Positions 1-5,617 of a DNA stretch of 8,305 nt are shown piece by piece (position 1 is the stretch's first letter; each line of letters opens with the position of its first letter). The notes under the pieces are model-generated. The model was not told the DNA's origin and made no database searches. It saw only the letters and a list, made by a program, of their open reading frames with translations. The DNA comes from Clostridia bacterium (GTDB lineage Bacteria; Bacillota_E; RBS10-35; JAJYVN01). The DNA is taken from NCBI GenBank assembly GCA_027335545.1, contig DAHWHV010000471.1, positions 1-8,305 of the forward strand. Reading direction: 5' to 3'. Position numbers and translations under genes: made by a program.

Positions 1-31
1 CTGGGCCGTCGGCGCGTGCGCGCCTGGGGGC

Positions 32-631
32 TCAGCGGGTGGCGGCGACGGCCTCCACCGCGGCGCGCAGGCCCGCGCCGGCGGCGAGGGCGGCGGCGAG
101 GCGCTCTTCCGCGTCCGCGCGGAAGGCCTCGTCGCGGATCAGGGCCAGGTTGACCCGCACATTCGTCGCGGCGCCGCGCAGGGCGGCCTCGGCGAGTTGG
201 GCCGCCACGACGGCGTCGCTTCCCACGCGCGGGTTGCCGGCGCGCGCCAGGGCCTCGGCCAGGCGCAGCACCTCCAGGGTGACCGCAGCCAGTTCCAGGG
301 GCACGGCGGCGGCGGCCCGCAGCGCGGCGTCGATGGCTCGGCGCCGCTGCGGCCGGGCCGCGGCGGGTTCCCGCGGCAGCGCGTAGGCCGCCCCCACGGC
401 GGTGAACGCGGCGGCGTCCTCGTCGGCTAGGGCCAGGCAGCGCTCCACCAGGGCTGGCGCCGCGCCGGGCGGAACCTCCGCCAGCGGCTCCGGCGTGAAG
501 GCGCGCACCATCTCCGCACAGGCCGCCGCCAGGGCGGCGGCGACGGCGACGGCGGCCCCCCCGCCGGGGGCGGGGCTGCGCGCCCCCAGCTCCCGGGCGA
601 AGGCCCCCAGGGTCAGATCCGCCACGGCCAA
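32..631 (-). CDS. fchA: Cyclodeaminase/cyclohydrolase family protein (methenyl-THF cyclohydrolase type)
   Basis: A 199-residue protein of the FTCD_C (formiminotransferase-cyclodeaminase C-terminal) family, which is about 200 residues long and mostly helical. Members either hydrolyse 5,10-methenyl-THF to 10-formyl-THF (FchA) or deaminate formimino-THF, in the cytoplasm. Visible signatures are FARELG (11-16) followed by PAPGGG (20-25), an Ala-rich helix ending in EMV (40-42), the LADEDAAAF segment (68-76), NPRVGSD (133-139) and NVRVN (157-161). The start is taken as TTG at 631, because a G-run at 640-645 lies about 8 nt upstream; GTG at 625 is the alternative. The gene starts 5 nt after the folD stop, so the two are almost certainly one transcript. 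With folD as partner and no formiminotransferase or histidine-degradation gene visible, cyclohydrolase is more likely than cyclodeaminase, but this is inferred from context. Confidence 0.88.
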   Translation of the reverse strand: MAVADLTLGAFARELGARSPAPGGGAAVAVAAALAAACAEMVRAFTPEPLAEVPPGAAPALVERCLALADEDAAAFTAVGAAYALPREPAAARPQRRRAIDAALRAAAAVPLELAAVTLEVLRLAEALARAGNPRVGSDAVVAAQLAEAALRGAATNVRVNLALIRDEAFRADAEERLAAALAAGAGLRAAVEAVAATR

Positions 632-636
632 CGTGC

Positions 637-1494
637 CTACCCCCCGTTGTCGCGCTGGGCGGCCGCGCTACGGCAGGTGTTCTGCAGCAGCAAGGCGGTG
701 GTCAGGGGCCCCACACCCCCCGGGACGGGCGAGAGCGCGCCGGCGACCGCGGCGACCTCGTCGAAGGCGACGTCCCCGACCGTCCGGTCGCCGACGACGT
801 TCGTGCCGACATCGATGACCGTGGCGCCGGGCCGGACCATGTCCCCGCGGATCAGCCCGGCCTGACCGGCCGCCACCACCAGGACGTCGGCGCGCCGCGT
901 GTGGTGGGCCAGGTCCTCGGTCTCGCGGTGGCAGATGGTGACCGTCGCCTCCCGCGCCAGCAGCAGCAGGGCCACGGGCCGGCCGATCACCACGCTGCAG
1001 CCGACGACGACTACGTCGCGCCCGGCCAGGGCGATGTCGCTGCGCTCCAGCAGGGTGACGGCGGCCAGGGCCGTGGCCGGGACGAAGCGCGGGGTGCCGA
1101 AGGCCAGCAGGCCCTGGGACGCCGGGCTGCTGCCGTCCACATCCTTGGCCGGGGGGAGGGCGGCCAGCACGGCGTCGCGCTTGAAGCGGGGGGCGAAGGG
1201 CTGCTCGATGATGATGCCGTGGACGCCGGGGTCCGCCGCCAGGCCCGAGACCAGGTCCTCGAGGCCGCGCTGGGTGAGGTCGGGATCGAACCCCCAGACC
1301 CGGGCCTCGATCCCCAGCGCCCGCGCCCGCTCCCGCTTGCGCTCCAGGTACTGCTGGGCGGCGGGATCCCCGCTGGCGTCCACGATGGCCAGCGTCGGCT
1401 GCACGCCGGCGGCCCGCAGCGCCGCGGCCTCGCGCCGCACCTCGCCCTGCAGGACGCGGGCGAGGGCCTTGCCGTCCAGGATGCGCGCGGCCAT
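637..1494 (-). CDS. folD: FolD: methylene-THF dehydrogenase / methenyl-THF cyclohydrolase
   Basis: A 285-residue cytoplasmic enzyme of typical FolD length. The family oxidises 5,10-methylene-THF with NAD(P)+ and hydrolyses the methenyl product. Conserved features are the catalytic Tyr49-xxx-Lys53 (QYLERK), PPAKDVDG (114-121) with the folate-contacting Asp118, a Rossmann segment VVVVGCSVVIGRP (161-173), VIDVGTN, VGDVAF and the C-terminal PVPGGVGP. Two motifs deviate. The usual VQLPLP loop reads IEQPFA (96-101), so the catalytic Gln (Gln98 in E. coli, Gln100 in human) is Glu97. The usual PCTP reads PATA (139-142). Lys53, needed for cyclohydrolase activity, is kept. The ATG at 1494 has GGAGGT 5 nt upstream. 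The stop (TAG, 637-639) is followed by fchA after 5 nt. Dehydrogenase function is confident; cyclohydrolase function may be weakened, with fchA next door to supply it. Confidence 0.93.
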   Translation of the reverse strand: MAARILDGKALARVLQGEVRREAAALRAAGVQPTLAIVDASGDPAAQQYLERKRERARALGIEARVWGFDPDLTQRGLEDLVSGLAADPGVHGIIIEQPFAPRFKRDAVLAALPPAKDVDGSSPASQGLLAFGTPRFVPATALAAVTLLERSDIALAGRDVVVVGCSVVIGRPVALLLLAREATVTICHRETEDLAHHTRRADVLVVAAGQAGLIRGDMVRPGATVIDVGTNVVGDRTVGDVAFDEVAAVAGALSPVPGGVGPLTTALLLQNTCRSAAAQRDNGG

Positions 1495-1497
1495 CGA

Positions 1498-1510
1498 GCA
1501 CCTCCGGTGC
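1498..1510 (-). promoter_or_regulatory. Small hairpin enclosing the folD Shine-Dalgarno
   Basis: Read on the minus strand, GCACC-GGA-GGTGC is a perfect 5-bp stem with a 3-nt loop. It contains the whole GGAGGT ribosome binding site of folD, which lies 5 nt before the ATG at 1494. If it folds, the site would be partly hidden. At this GC content short stems are common, so a regulatory role is only a possibility. The much longer hairpin at 1518-1563 lies immediately upstream. Confidence 0.45.
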
Positions 1511-1517
1511 GGTCTGT

Positions 1518-1563
1518 GGGCCGGGGGCGAGGCACGAGTCCGCTCGTGCCTCGCCCCCGGCCC
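1518..1563 (-). promoter_or_regulatory. Perfect 21-bp hairpin in the folD leader
   Basis: Bases 1518-1538 and 1543-1563 are exact reverse complements (21 of 21), separated by a 4-nt loop (TCCG on plus, CGGA on minus). The hairpin ends 23 nt before the folD ATG, so any transcript entering folD from upstream must carry it. Neither side has a T-run, so it is not a classical intrinsic terminator. It could be an attenuator, an mRNA-stabilising or pausing hairpin, or a protein-binding palindrome. No gene reads into it from the plus side. The structure is certain; the role is unknown. Confidence 0.6.
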
Positions 1564-2206
1564 GTGCGTCCCTGGCGCCCCCGACGAGCCGCGGGCCCGT
1601 GCTCCCGGGGGGCGTCGGCGCCCGCCGGGGCGGGGCTCAGCGGACCAGGGGCATTCCAGAGGAGCATTCTAAGGGGAAGGGGGCGCCGATTCCACCCGTA
1701 CGGCGTGGGTGGGCCGCGTCCAGCGACGATTCGCCGCCGGCGCGCGCCCCCATGGGGAGGGGCCCGTCCGCCTGACCCCGTGCCCCTGCAGCCAAAGCAG
1801 GGCTTCGGGAGCCCCAGCGCGCCGCCTCCCAGCCTGCGCCCGGGGTGTCCAGAGAGGCGTCCGGCGCGGTGAGGATGACCGCACGGGCCGTCGGGGGGGC
1901 ACGGGGGGGCGTGAGCCCTCGGCGTGCGCGGGATGCTCGGCGGAGGCCGCCCGGGTGCGGTTGGGGGGGGGTGGAGCCGCAGGGGACGGGCACGGCGCGC
2001 CGCTGCGCGCCCCCGGTGGAGTTGGCGGGTCGCCGGCCCCCCGAACTGGACCGCGACCGCCCAGGATGCCCGCCATGGGGCGGGTCGCGGTGCAGCGTGT
2101 GCTCGCTTGGGGGGGGGAAATGGTCCAGGACTTCGCACTGGCCGCTACGGGCCTTCGCAAGCGGCCGCCCCCCGCCCTGTGGCGCAGCCCGGCAGCCGAT
2201 CCCCCC
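1564..2206. other. Non-coding stretch with G tracts and inverted repeats
   Basis: No believable gene is seen: the open frames overlap on both strands, are rich in Pro/Arg/Gly and lack recognisable motifs, as expected from high GC. Structures present are: an inverted repeat CCGACG/CGTCGG (1581-1586 and 1613-1618); two 9-G runs (1963-1971 and 2109-2117); a G-run cluster at 1885-1909 that could form a G-quadruplex on the plus strand; an inverted repeat at 2050-2062 and 2077-2091 (ACCGCGACC-GCCC against its complement with one bulge); and a hairpin at 2140-2146/2160-2166 (GGCCGCT/AGCGGCC). The last two lie downstream of the receiver gene and may belong to its 3' end. No tRNA or known riboswitch was recognised. 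Confidence 0.5.
1666..1694 (-). promoter_or_regulatory. Possible sigma-70-type promoter for folD-fchA
   Basis: On the minus strand, TAGAAT (1666-1671, five of six matches to TATAAT) lies 17 nt after TGGAAT (1689-1694, three of six matches to TTGACA). It is one of the few AT-richer spots in the intergenic region and points toward folD. It would give a leader of about 160 nt containing the 21-bp hairpin. The -35 match is weak. Confidence 0.35.
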
Positions 2207-2246
2207 GGGGCCTGCGCCGCGGCGCACCCGGCGCGCCGCAGGCCCC
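2207..2246 (-). terminator. Stem-loop directly after the response-regulator stop
   Basis: GGGGCCTGC (2207-2215) and GCAGGCCCC (2238-2246) are perfect reverse complements. Inner bases can extend the stem as GGCGC/GCGCC with a bulge. The stem starts one base beyond the TAA stop (2248-2250) of the minus-strand receiver gene, a typical place for a terminator or a 3'-end stabilising hairpin. No T-run follows, so the termination role is inferred from position. Confidence 0.45.
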
Positions 2247-2247
2247 C

Positions 2248-2637
2248 TTAGGACACGCGCGGGCGCGCGGGTGCGGCGGCCCCGGCCGCGGCGACGATGC
2301 GCAGGATGTGGCGCAGGTCGAAGGGCTTGCGGACCACCCCCTGGATCGCGGTGCCCGGCGGGTAGTCGTGTTCGGCCATGGAGCCGGAGACGACGTAGAT
2401 CTGCGGCGTATCCTGGCCGCCCATCGCGCGTACGCGCGAGACGAACTCCCGGCCCGGCATCTCCGCCATGCGCAGATCGACGAAGATCACCGCGGGCCTC
2501 AGGCCCGCCTCGATCGTGCGCAGGCAGGCCGCCGCCGAGGTGAAGCCACGGGAGGGGTACCCCTCCTCCGTCAGCACCTGGGTCAGCAGTTCGCAGAGCA
2601 CGGGTTCGTCATCCACCACCAGGACTTCCCCGAGCAC
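2248..2637 (-). CDS. Stand-alone response-regulator receiver domain protein
   Basis: A 129-residue CheY-like receiver domain with no output domain. The canonical residues are all present: acidic pair Asp9-Asp10 (VLVVDDE, 5-11), phospho-acceptor Asp54 (FVDLRM, 52-57), switch Ser84 (VVSGS, 82-86) and Lys104-Pro105 (RKPF, 103-106). After the last helix only a short Ala/Pro/Arg tail (about 116-129) remains. It should be phosphorylated by a histidine kinase and act through protein contact rather than DNA binding. The start is taken as GTG at 2637, preceded by a GGAGGGGGAG Shine-Dalgarno about 6 nt upstream. The frame stays open further upstream, but that part is Pro/Arg/Gly-rich and unlike any domain. 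No kinase gene is in the window, and the gene is divergent from the MutS-like gene. Its target pathway cannot be told from sequence. Confidence 0.9.
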   Translation of the reverse strand: MLGEVLVVDDEPVLCELLTQVLTEEGYPSRGFTSAAACLRTIEAGLRPAVIFVDLRMAEMPGREFVSRVRAMGGQDTPQIYVVSGSMAEHDYPPGTAIQGVVRKPFDLRHILRIVAAAGAAAPARPRVS

Positions 2638-3212
2638 ATCCGTCTCCCCCTCCGGCGGGCAGGGTGGGGGCCCCGATCCCCCGAGGCGCGCGGGGCACGA
2701 CCCGTGGACGCGGGACACCGACTGGGGCCGCGGCCTGGAACGATGCGCCCGCGGCCCCGCCCCTGCCCAGAGACCGGGCGGCGGGGCGCGGGCCTGCGCC
2801 GTCCCCTGCGGCGTTTGGGGCATGGCGAACCGACACGCCGCACGCACCCCTCCACCCCTCATGGGCGGTGGGTCTGGGCGTGCCCTGCCGTGCGGCGGCC
2901 TCGGTTCGGACTGATCGGCTCGGAGTGACGGGAAACCATTTTGAAGGGGGGCGCGGGAATCCCTTCGCGACGGCCGTCTCAAGCCTTCGTCCCTTTCCGA
3001 CGGCGTTCGACCAACGGGTGGCGCGAGCCCCGGGGCGGGGGGGCCACGGGTGGGCGCCACGCAGGCCGGCGCTCGCTCCCCGGGCGCGCGGCGGCGGGGG
3101 TCGGGAGCCGGGGGAGGGCGCGGCGTGCCTGGGGCCTGGGCGCGGGGGTTGGGCGCAGGAGGGCCGGGGTCGTGGGCGAACCCTGGGTCCAGCGGCGAGG
3201 GGAGGGCGCAGC
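2638..3212. other. Divergent non-coding region between receiver and MutS-like genes
   Basis: A 575-bp region that should hold the promoters of both divergent genes. All six frames are largely open because of high GC, but the translations are low-complexity with no domain. An AT-richer patch occurs around 2926-2946 (GGGAAACCATTTTGAAGG), yet no -35/-10 pair with good spacing was found on either strand. An inverted repeat GTGGCGC/GCGCCAC lies at 3018-3024 and 3054-3060. The region also carries a near-copy of the mutS-like translation-start sequence (3111-3128). Confidence 0.5.
3111..3128 (+). repeat. Near-duplicate of the MutS-like ribosome-binding/start region
   Basis: An 18-nt segment (GGGGAGGGCGCGGCGTGC) that matches 3199-3216 at 17 of 18 positions; the latter holds the Shine-Dalgarno and GTG start of the MutS-like gene. 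The copies are 88 nt apart, so the upstream GTG (3125) reads a different frame from the real protein. It may be a small duplication or a chance product of a GA/GC-rich leader. Confidence 0.4.
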
Positions 3213-5024
3213 GTGCGGAGTCTCCTCTGGCCCGACGGTCCGCCAGACGGGGCGGCGGCGCGGCAGGGCCGCCTCGGGGAGCAGGCCTTCAGCGACCTGG
3301 AGTTGGATCCGCTGGTGGACTGGCTCAGCGAGGCCCGCCCCGACCGCCGGGCCGCCGTGCGCGCCGCTGTGGTGGACCTCCCCGCGGACCCCGCGACGAG
3401 CCGGGCCAGGGCCGCCGTCAGCGCCGACCTGCTCGCCTCGCCCCGGCTCTGCGACGCTCTGGCCGAGGCGTCCGTTTGCCTGCGCACCCTCGTGCGCCAC
3501 CGACCCGAGCACTTCCCGCGCGAGGCGCCGCGAGCCGCGCGCATCGGCGCGCGCGTGGTGGAGTTGCAGGCCTACGTGGACGCGATCGCGGCGCTGCGCC
3601 GCGCCCTCGCGGGGGACGAGGTGCGCGCCGAGGGCCTGCTCGGCCTGCGGGCGGACGTGGCCGCCGCGGACACGGCCGAGTTGCGCGCCCTGGCGGTCGA
3701 GGTGCCGCGCTGGCGGCGCACGCTGGATACGGTCCGCTCGGTGAGCATCGGGATCAACGTGTCCCCGGCGCTGGAACCGGAAGCGGCGGCCATCGTCGGC
3801 TTCTCCGACCACCCGGTGGCGGCGGAGGAGACGGCCCTGGCCCAGTTGCTGGGGCCGGCGGCGGGGGCCACGGGCCTCGCGCGCCTCTTCCGGCACCAAC
3901 CCGTCGACTGGTCGGCCCGCGAGGGTGCGCTGAGCCGCGAGCTCCAGGCCCTGCTGGAGGCCGTCGCCGCCCCGGTGGAGCGGGCGCTGCACGCCTTCCG
4001 CTTCGTCCACGCGCAGGCCGTGGCCGGGCTTGAGGACGAGCTCGTGCTGCTCCTGGGCGGCGCGGCGCTGGGGCGGCGCTGGCGCGCCCGCGGCCGCCCG
4101 GTGTGCGTGGCGGAGGTGGGGCGCGCGGGGGCGGCCTGCCGGGTGCACGACGCCTGGTCCCCCGTGCTGGCCGACCGGCTGCGGGACCCCGGCGCGCTGG
4201 TGTACAACGCGTTGGTCTTCGGCCCGCCCGGGCCGGGCAGGGGTGGACCCGCTGAGCCCGGACCGGGGGAGCCCCGGCCGGGCGAGGCCGGTTCGGACGG
4301 GGCCTCGGACGGCGGGGCCGCGGACGGGACGCGGGTCCCGGCGGGTGAGCAGGGAGGGGGCCGGGTGGACGGGTGCGCCCCCCCGGCGCTGGCGGGTCTG
4401 CCCCGCATCTGGGTCCTCACCGGACCCAACCGCGGGGGCAAGACGACCTACCTGCGGGCCGTCGGGGTCGTCCAGGTGCTGGGGCAGTGCGGCCTCCCGG
4501 TGCCGGCCCGTGCGGCGCGGGTGGCGGCCTGCGACCGGCTGCTCACGCACTTCCCCGCCCCGGAGCAGGGGGGGGCCGGTCAGGGGCGCCTGGATGAAGA
4601 GGCCGCGCGCATGGGGGAGATCTTCGGCCGGGCCGGTCCGGCGAGCCTCGTCCTGCTCAACGAGGTCCTGGGCGGGACGAGCGCGCCGGAGGGGGCGGCG
4701 CTGGGCCTGGACATCCTGCGCGGTCTGCGGGCCCTGGGCTGCCGCGTCATCTATGCCACGCACCTACACGAACTCGCCCTGCGCAGCGAGGAGATCAACG
4801 CCTCCCTGCCGGGGCCCAGTCCGGTCGGCAGCCTCACCGTGGCGGTCCAGGCGCCACCGCACGCGGGCGCCGCCGCCGTGCCCCACCCTACCTATCGCAT
4901 CGTGCCCGGCCCGCCCGGGGGCGCGTCGCACTTCGCCTCGGAGATCGCCCGCCAGCACGGCCTCACCCTGCCGCAGATCCTCGACGGGCTGCGCAGCCGC
5001 GGAGTGCTCCCCGCTCCGGGGTGA
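3213..5024 (+). CDS. MutS-like DNA mismatch-repair-type ATPase, short form
   Basis: A 603-residue protein with a C-terminal MutS-type ABC ATPase. Visible motifs are Walker A GPNRGGKTT (404-412), a Walker B-like strand LVLLNE ending in Asn483-Glu484, the signature-region motif GGTSAPEG (487-494) and the ATH switch histidine (His517, in ATHLHELA). The N-terminal ~330 residues are helical and Leu/Ala-rich, as in MutS core/clamp domains. There is no mismatch-recognition domain I and no C-terminal Smr domain, so it is neither canonical MutS nor MutS2. It resembles the short MutS-related proteins of Bacillota, in which N-E replaces D-E in Walker B. A G/P/E/D-rich, probably disordered insert (about 337-393, bases 4221-4390) sits directly before the P-loop strand. 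The GTG start at 3213 follows GGAGGG by 6 nt; the frame is open further upstream but low-complexity. DNA-structure-dependent ATPase activity is likely; the real substrate is unknown. Confidence 0.85.
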   Translation: MRSLLWPDGPPDGAAARQGRLGEQAFSDLELDPLVDWLSEARPDRRAAVRAAVVDLPADPATSRARAAVSADLLASPRLCDALAEASVCLRTLVRHRPEHFPREAPRAARIGARVVELQAYVDAIAALRRALAGDEVRAEGLLGLRADVAAADTAELRALAVEVPRWRRTLDTVRSVSIGINVSPALEPEAAAIVGFSDHPVAAEETALAQLLGPAAGATGLARLFRHQPVDWSAREGALSRELQALLEAVAAPVERALHAFRFVHAQAVAGLEDELVLLLGGAALGRRWRARGRPVCVAEVGRAGAACRVHDAWSPVLADRLRDPGALVYNALVFGPPGPGRGGPAEPGPGEPRPGEAGSDGASDGGAADGTRVPAGEQGGGRVDGCAPPALAGLPRIWVLTGPNRGGKTTYLRAVGVVQVLGQCGLPVPARAARVAACDRLLTHFPAPEQGGAGQGRLDEEAARMGEIFGRAGPASLVLLNEVLGGTSAPEGAALGLDILRGLRALGCRVIYATHLHELALRSEEINASLPGPSPVGSLTVAVQAPPHAGAAAVPHPTYRIVPGPPGGASHFASEIARQHGLTLPQILDGLRSRGVLPAPG

Positions 5025-5034
5025 GCCGCGGTCG

Positions 5035-5059
5035 CCCGCTTGGCGGGTCCCACCGGGAC
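5035..5059 (+). terminator. Tandem small hairpins after the MutS-like gene
   Basis: Starting 11 nt after the TGA, CCCGC-TTG-GCGGG (5035-5047) is followed, sharing one base, by GTCCC-ACC-GGGAC (5047-5059). Each has a 5-bp stem. There is no T-run. The position fits a 3'-end structure, but the stems are short for this GC content. Confidence 0.25.
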
Positions 5060-5213
5060 TCCGGCCGGTGCCGTGGCTGCGGCGGCGGGAGCGGCGCGCG
5101 GGCCGGGCGCGCCTGGGCTGGGGGTCCACGCGCCAGGCCGCGGGGCGTCGCGCCCTCCAGGCAGGGTCCCGGTCGCGAGGTGCCCCCGGCGACCCGCCCC
5201 GCCCCGGCCCCCG

Positions 5214-5223
5214 CCCACCCCCT
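5214..5223. repeat. Left 10-bp direct repeat (candidate target-site duplication)
   Basis: CCCACCCCCT lies immediately outside the left inverted repeat of the MITE-like element and is identical to 5463-5472 immediately outside the right one. This is the arrangement expected of a target-site duplication made at insertion. The C-rich composition lowers its weight somewhat. Confidence 0.65.
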
Positions 5224-5462
5224 CAGGGTGGCGTCATTCTCCGTGAAGTGCTTGGGCCACAGGCGTCTCCCGCCGCGGGCCCAAGTCGCGGCGTACGGCG
5301 GCGACGCACCTGGCGGCCACGGGCGGTTCGGGGCGGCCGCTCTCCCGCGGCCGTTCTGCCGCAAGCCCCAACTGGCCGAGGGCGGACCGCGGACGCGGCG
5401 ACCACCACTTCGCCCTGTGGGCCTTCTGGCCGAAGAGCCCCCTCCGGAACGACGCCACCCTG
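5224..5462. mobile_element. MITE-like non-autonomous insertion element, 239 bp
   Basis: The element begins CAGGGTGGCGTC (5224-5235) and ends with the exact reverse complement GACGCCACCCTG (5451-5462). The inverted similarity continues over 36 bp (5224-5259 against 5427-5462, 25 of 36 identical without gaps), and a shared GGCC-ACAGG motif follows further in on each side after a gap. Perfect 10-bp direct repeats flank it on both sides. It has no credible ORF, so any movement would need a transposase supplied in trans. Ends in CA...TG with a roughly 10-bp duplication are compatible with some IS4-family transposases, but the parent family is not established. It sits in the gap between the MutS-like and yhaO-like genes. 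Without the element and one repeat, that gap would shrink from 593 to about 344 bp. Confidence 0.65.
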
Positions 5463-5472
5463 CCCACCCCCT
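5463..5472. repeat. Right 10-bp direct repeat (candidate target-site duplication)
   Basis: CCCACCCCCT directly follows the right inverted repeat and matches 5214-5223 exactly. With that copy it brackets the 239-bp element. Confidence 0.65.
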
Positions 5473-5617
5473 GCACCTGGAAGGTTCACCAACCCGCCGC
5501 CGAGAACGCGTCCCCCGATCCGGAGCCCCTGGCCCCCGGCCGCGGCCCGTGCGGGGCCCCAGCCCCCTGGCGACCGCGCCGGCGCGCCCACCCGCGCCCA
5601 GCGCAAGGAGGGAGTCC

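Noticed and set aside
1518..1563. The 21-bp palindrome as a classical intrinsic terminator or a small MITE
   Set aside because: No T-run on either side, no gene converging on it, and no flanking direct repeat abutting the arms.
1495..1700. Tetrahydrofolate riboswitch in the folD leader
   Set aside because: I could not match the conserved core of known THF riboswitches; the leader is dominated by simple hairpins.
1637..2227. Several overlapping open frames on both strands between folD and the receiver gene
   Set aside because: Mutually overlapping, compositionally biased and without motifs; expected from few stop codons at very high GC.
2109..2947. Possible larger element around the receiver gene, from an AAATGGT/ACCATTT match near 2118 and 2932
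   Set aside because: Only 7 bp match, the flanks do not align, and no target duplication was seen.
2638..3060. In-frame upstream extension of the receiver protein on the minus strand
   Set aside because: Low-complexity sequence with no motif; the receiver fold starts within a few residues of GTG 2637, which has a good ribosome binding site.
2664..3212. In-frame upstream extension of the MutS-like protein by 183 residues
   Set aside because: The extension is Pro/Arg/Gly-rich without a domain, and a well-placed Shine-Dalgarno plus GTG at 3213 starts the recognisable protein.
5021..5617. Long plus-strand open frame upstream of the yhaO-like gene
   Set aside because: It crosses the MITE-like element and is Pro/Arg-rich. 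The phosphoesterase fold begins right at ATG 5618, behind a strong Shine-Dalgarno.
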